From Omnitrophica WOR_2 bacterium RIFCSPHIGHO2_02_FULL_52_10 (GTDB lineage Bacteria > Omnitrophota > Gorgyraeia > Zapsychrales > Zapsychraceae), in contig MHGR01000040.1 of NCBI GenBank assembly GCA_001805655.1, positions 1 through 7,837 of the forward strand: a stretch of DNA of 7,837 nucleotides, read 5' to 3'. The notes below the pieces were generated by a model. The model ran no database searches. It had not been told where the DNA came from and was given only the letters and a program-made list of their open reading frames with translations. The translations under genes were made by a program, and so were the position numbers. Below, one piece after another: positions 5,366-7,837 of the stretch (position 1 is its first letter; the number at the start of each line of letters is the position of its first letter).

Positions 5366-5935
5366 ATGGACCGCATGATTAAAAAAGAGCGCGAAGAGCT
5401 CCGGCAGCTGATCATCAGGGAAGCGTATTTCAGGGAAAAGATCACGCTCTCTTCCGGGAAGGAAAGCGATTATTACATCGACGCGCGGCGGGTAACTTTG
5501 ACGGCGCGCGGGGCTTATCTGTGCGCGCGCCTGATCCTGGATAAGCTCGCCGGCGTAAACTATGACGCCATCGGCGGCCCCACGCTCGGCGCCGATCCTA
5601 TGGTCGGGGCGCTGGGGGTCTTAAGCCTTCAGGCCGGCCATCCCAAGAACACATTCATCATCCGCAAATCTCCGAAAGGGCACGGCAAACAGCAGCAGAT
5701 CGAGGGTCCTTCTTTGGCCAAGGGCGCCCGCGTGGTCTTGGTGGATGACGTGGCGACCACCGGCAAAGCGCTGGCCGAATCCATTGACGTGCTTTCGAAC
5801 ATCGGGGTCGAGACGGTCAAAGCCGTTTGCCTGGTCGACCGCGGCGAAGGGGCCAGGGAGGCCGTGGCCGCCAGGCATTGCGAGCTGGCGGCATTGTTTG
5901 ACATATCCGAAATTCATCCGTCTTCGCCCCGCTAA
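5366..5935 (+). CDS. pyrE: Orotate phosphoribosyltransferase
   Basis: 189 residues from the ATG at 5366. Converts orotate and PRPP to OMP and pyrophosphate, the fifth step of pyrimidine synthesis, in the cytoplasm. Visible motifs are 'LSSGKESDYYIDARR' (28-42, substrate loop), 'GGPTLGADPM' (70-79), 'RKSPKGHGKQQQIEG' (100-114, the flexible loop with catalytic Lys and His) and the PRPP motif 'VVLVDDVATTGKA' (123-135). Length is near the short PyrE class. The frame extends up to 5291, but a promoter sits inside that extension, so 5366 is preferred; ATG 5375 (MIKKEREELRQ) is also possible. The C-terminus ends SEIHPSSPR, and its stop codon lies in the loop of a CCCCGCT/AGCGGGG palindrome, so the last four or so residues are repeat-derived. 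Confidence 0.93.
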   Translation: MDRMIKKEREELRQLIIREAYFREKITLSSGKESDYYIDARRVTLTARGAYLCARLILDKLAGVNYDAIGGPTLGADPMVGALGVLSLQAGHPKNTFIIRKSPKGHGKQQQIEGPSLAKGARVVLVDDVATTGKALAESIDVLSNIGVETVKAVCLVDRGEGAREAVAARHCELAALFDISEIHPSSPR

Positions 5936-6011
5936 AGCGGGGCTACGCCGGATTCCGCCGAAGAATTCTCAAAGACGGGGCATAAACAAACCTCGCCCCG
6001 CCATGGCGGGG
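5919..6011. repeat. Pair of CCCCGC-core palindromes after pyrE
   Basis: CCCCGCT/AGCGGGG (5927-5933 with 5936-5942) is nested in an outer stem TCTTCG/CGAAGA (5921-5926 with 5959-5964), with the alternative CGTCTT/AAGACG (5919-5924 with 5972-5977). A second perfect palindrome, CCCCGCCATGGCGGGG, is at 5996-6011. The same core occurs at 1662-1681 and 1716-1735, the latter differing only by a four-base central insertion. The block spans the pyrE stop and most of the gap to maf. No T-run follows, so terminator activity is uncertain. Confidence 0.75.
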
Positions 6012-6038
6012 TGGGGCTCCATAAGTAATCACATTTGC

Positions 6039-6617
6039 ATGGCCAAACTCATTCTTGCCTCCGGTTCCCCCCAGCGCAAAAAACTCCTCAAGATCCTGGG
6101 CGTGCCGTTTGCGGTCAAGGTCAGCCGCGCCCAAGAGCTCAGCAAAATCAAGACAACCTGCTCGGCGCTGGTGCAGAAGAACGCCCTGCGTAAGGCGCGC
6201 GACGTGGCTGCATCCTTAAAGGACGGGGTTGTCATCGGCGCCGATACGCTGGTCTACGGCGGCAATAAAAAAATCATCGGCAAGCCGCGCGACCTGAAAG
6301 ACGCCAAACACATCTTAAGGATTTTATTTTCCAAGCCGCATTGGGTCTACACCGGGGTGGCCGTCATCGACAGCGCGACCGGCACAACGCTGGTCGATTA
6401 TGAAAAGACCAAGGTCTTCATGATTCCCCTCACGGACAAGGAGATTGACCGCTATCACCGCAAAGTTTCTCCGCTGGACAAGGCGGGCGGTTTTGATATC
6501 GAGGGCGGCGGCAGCGTGTTCATCCACCGCATCGAGGGGTGCTATTCCAACGTCATCGGGCTTCCGATTGCGAAATTAGCCTGTATGCTCAAAAAAGTTG
6601 GAGTTTCTATATTATGA
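6039..6617 (+). CDS. maf: Maf family nucleotide pyrophosphatase
   Basis: 192 residues, cytoplasmic. Maf proteins hydrolyse nucleoside triphosphates (dTTP/UTP or modified bases such as m7GTP, by subgroup) to monophosphates and are linked to septum inhibition. Seen here are 'LILASGSPQRKKLLKILG' (4-21), 'VVIGADT' (64-70) with the catalytic Asp, 'IIGKPRD' (79-85), 'DKAGGFDIEGGG' (147-158) and 'GCYSNVIGLPI' (167-177). Two signatures deviate: the usual S-P-R-R is S-P-Q-R, and the usual A-G-A-Y-G-I-Q-G is A-G-G-F-D-I-E-G, so substrate choice cannot be assigned. The ATG at 6039 gives the canonical family start; no SD is seen, and the nearest G-rich run belongs to the upstream palindrome. The stop overlaps the M48 gene start (ATGA, 6614-6617). 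Confidence 0.92.
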   Translation: MAKLILASGSPQRKKLLKILGVPFAVKVSRAQELSKIKTTCSALVQKNALRKARDVAASLKDGVVIGADTLVYGGNKKIIGKPRDLKDAKHILRILFSKPHWVYTGVAVIDSATGTTLVDYEKTKVFMIPLTDKEIDRYHRKVSPLDKAGGFDIEGGGSVFIHRIEGCYSNVIGLPIAKLACMLKKVGVSIL

Positions 6618-7519
6618 AAATACGAAACCCGAAATCCGAAGCGCGAACCAAAGTTCAATATCAAAATTCTAGTTTCAAAATGGGCGTTTTGAATTTAGAA
6701 CATTCGAATTTTACATTTGTTTCGAATCGCGTGCTTCGCGCTTCGAATTTAATTTGCAAATTTCTCTCTTTTCTGTTTATCCTTGTATTTTTAGGCTGCA
6801 CGACGGAATATAATCTGGCGACGAAACAAGAAGAAACTTTGATTTACAGCACGGAGAAAGAGGTCAAGATAGGCGACGCGGTCGCGCCGCAAATTGAGGC
6901 GCAGTTCAAGATTCTGACCGATATCGATGTCAACGAGCGGGTCCAGAGGATACTGGACCGCATCGTGGCGGTCTGCGACCGGAAAGACATTGTCTATGTA
7001 GTCAAGGTTTTTGATGACGAGACGCTGAACGCCGTCAGCCTTCCCGGCGGGTATGTGTACGTGTTCCGCGGCATCCTTGACAAGGCTCAGAGCGACGACC
7101 AGCTGGCCGGGGTCATCGCGCATGAAGTGGGGCATATTACCGCGCGCCACGGCGTTAAGCGCATGCAAAGCGCCTACGCGGCTCTGGCCCTCCAGGTCGC
7201 CGCGACGACGGCCGGCGGCAGCCAGGCGGCGGTAGCGGCGAATCTGGCGCTAACGTCGCTCTTCCTGGAATATTCCCAGCAGGCGGAATTTGAGGCGGAC
7301 CGCCTGGGGGTCAAATATCTCAAAAATGCCGGTTATGACCCCAACGCCATGGCGGGCTTCCTGGAGGTCATGCAGGCCGCCAAGGAGAAAGAGCCGCCGA
7401 ATCCGTTCAGCTATTGGAAAACCCATCCCAATTTGACGCAGAGGATCTCCGTGTCGAATCAGGAAGTGAGCGGGAAACTGGAATTTAAAGACTACCTGAA
7501 CATGCCGTCGGAATATTAA
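6614..7519 (+). CDS. M48-family metalloprotease, probable lipoprotein
   Basis: 301 residues from the ATG at 6614. The zinc site is HEVGH (170-174), with the third ligand probably E225 in 'EFEADRLG'. 'NAVSLPGGYVYVFRG' (139-153) and 'THPNLTQRI' (270-278) are standard blocks of BepA/LoiP-type periplasmic M48 proteases, which degrade or help fold outer-membrane proteins. A hydrophobic stretch (about 47-61) ends at 'VFLGC', with C62 as likely lipidated Cys; F rather than L/V/I at -3 is slightly off-consensus. The signal begins unusually late because residues 7-45 come from a foldback element read in frame (6632-6750). The ATG at 6614 has TTGGAG 10 nt upstream and overlaps the maf stop. A GTG at 6731 would restore a normal 22-residue signal peptide before the Cys but has no SD. 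Confidence 0.9.
   Translation: MKIRNPKSEARTKVQYQNSSFKMGVLNLEHSNFTFVSNRVLRASNLICKFLSFLFILVFLGCTTEYNLATKQEETLIYSTEKEVKIGDAVAPQIEAQFKILTDIDVNERVQRILDRIVAVCDRKDIVYVVKVFDDETLNAVSLPGGYVYVFRGILDKAQSDDQLAGVIAHEVGHITARHGVKRMQSAYAALALQVAATTAGGSQAAVAANLALTSLFLEYSQQAEFEADRLGVKYLKNAGYDPNAMAGFLEVMQAAKEKEPPNPFSYWKTHPNLTQRISVSNQEVSGKLEFKDYLNMPSEY
6632..6750. repeat. Foldback element inserted in frame in the M48 gene
   Basis: AAATCCGAAGCGCGAA (6632-6647) pairs with 6735-6750 at 15 of 16 positions. Further in, 6668-6680 pairs with 6687-6699 (11 of 13) around a 6-nt loop, and AAAATTC (6663-6669) can alternatively pair with GAATTTT (6706-6712). The block is A+T-rich with repeated TTCGAA/AATTC motifs, unlike the flanking gene. 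It has no stop in the gene's frame and adds roughly 40 codons before the signal-peptide core. Confidence 0.7.
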
Positions 7520-7520
7520 A

Positions 7521-7837
7521 ATGCCCAGTCAGTCCGCCGTTACCCTTGTGGCCCTTACACTACTAGCCTTTCTTCAAGCTCCCCCGCTGTATTCTGGCGA
7601 ACATCTCCCCAAAATATGCTTCGCTCAGCGCTGTTTCCATGTGGAAATTGCGCGGACATTCGCCGAGCGCGCCCGCGGCCTGCAGAGACGGCCGTCCCTG
7701 GGCATGGAACAGGGCATGCTCTTTATTTTTGAGGAATCCGCCCGGCACGGGTTCTGGATGAAGGACACGCTGATTCCGCTGGACATGATCTGGATGGACC
7801 AGGATGGGAAGGTTGTTACGGTGGCCGCCAACGTCCC
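7521..7837 (+). CDS. DUF192 family exported protein (C-terminus outside window)
   Basis: 105 codons are visible, with no stop before the window edge. Residues 1-25 (MPSQSAVTLVALTLLAFLQA, then PPLYS) form a probable signal peptide, although the n-region lacks Lys/Arg. The DUF192 core is clear: 'ERARGLQRRPSLGMEQGMLF' (49-68) and 'FWMKDTLIPLDMIWMD' (78-93), then 'DGKVVTVA' (95-102). The family has about 110-residue cores, so only a short C-terminal part is missing. DUF192 proteins are small, often periplasmic, of unsettled function. It starts 1 nt after the M48 stop, so it is almost certainly the next gene of the same operon; the pairing suggests a shared envelope role, but this is inference. 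C33 and C38 could form a disulfide. Confidence 0.9.
   Translation, partial: MPSQSAVTLVALTLLAFLQAPPLYSGEHLPKICFAQRCFHVEIARTFAERARGLQRRPSLGMEQGMLFIFEESARHGFWMKDTLIPLDMIWMDQDGKVVTVAANV

Noticed and set aside
5745..6038. N-terminal extension of Maf by 98 codons
   Set aside because: This part is pyrE in another frame plus palindromic repeats; Maf proteins start at the MAKLILASGS segment.

Overview
The window is from a diderm (LPS-making) bacterium with a G+C-rich coding style. The adjacent LptF/LptG permeases imply an outer membrane with LPS. The gene mix and the many short foldback repeats would fit an uncultured lineage such as Omnitrophota, but that is only a guess; no rRNA or other taxonomic marker is present.

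Layout. Positions 1-112 are the end of a gene whose last residues look like a response-regulator receiver domain. Positions 322-532 hold what I read as the two ends of a fatty-acid desaturase gene with its middle missing. Then come, on the + strand, an RNA polymerase omega-like protein (566-922) overlapping by ATGA an RRM-type RNA-binding protein (919-1230), and a small two-helix membrane protein of the DUF378 type (1361-1582). A strong bidirectional terminator (1598-1639) separates these from a leftward unit: comF (4534-5262), lptF (3286-4371), lptG (2183-3298) and a DUF6504-type protein (1785-2090). Rightward from a divergent promoter region near 5262-5366 run pyrE (5366-5935), maf (6039-6617), an M48 lipoprotein protease (6614-7519) and a DUF192 exported protein cut by the window edge (7521-7837).

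Function. LptF and LptG form the membrane part of the ABC transporter that pulls LPS from the inner membrane. PyrE makes OMP for pyrimidine synthesis. Maf hydrolyses non-canonical or surplus nucleotides. ComF is a phosphoribosyltransferase-like DNA-uptake factor. The M48 lipoprotein and the DUF192 protein probably act in the periplasm on envelope quality. These are housekeeping genes; no defence, CRISPR or transposase system is visible.

The most unusual aspect is non-coding. Five spacers or gene edges hold foldback DNA of at least four unrelated designs: a cloverleaf-like element (1641-1752), a 23-bp inverted repeat (2104-2171), a 9-nt-periodic array that reverses orientation in its middle (4383-4538), CCCCGC-core palindromes (1662-1735, 5919-6011), one of which supplies the pyrE stop codon, and a 119-bp foldback read in frame inside the lipoprotein signal region of the M48 gene (6632-6750). 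The left-hand + strand genes have textbook Shine-Dalgarno sites, while comF, lptF, pyrE and maf have none, and the best promoters for comF and pyrE sit so close to the start codons that the mRNAs would be leaderless or nearly so.
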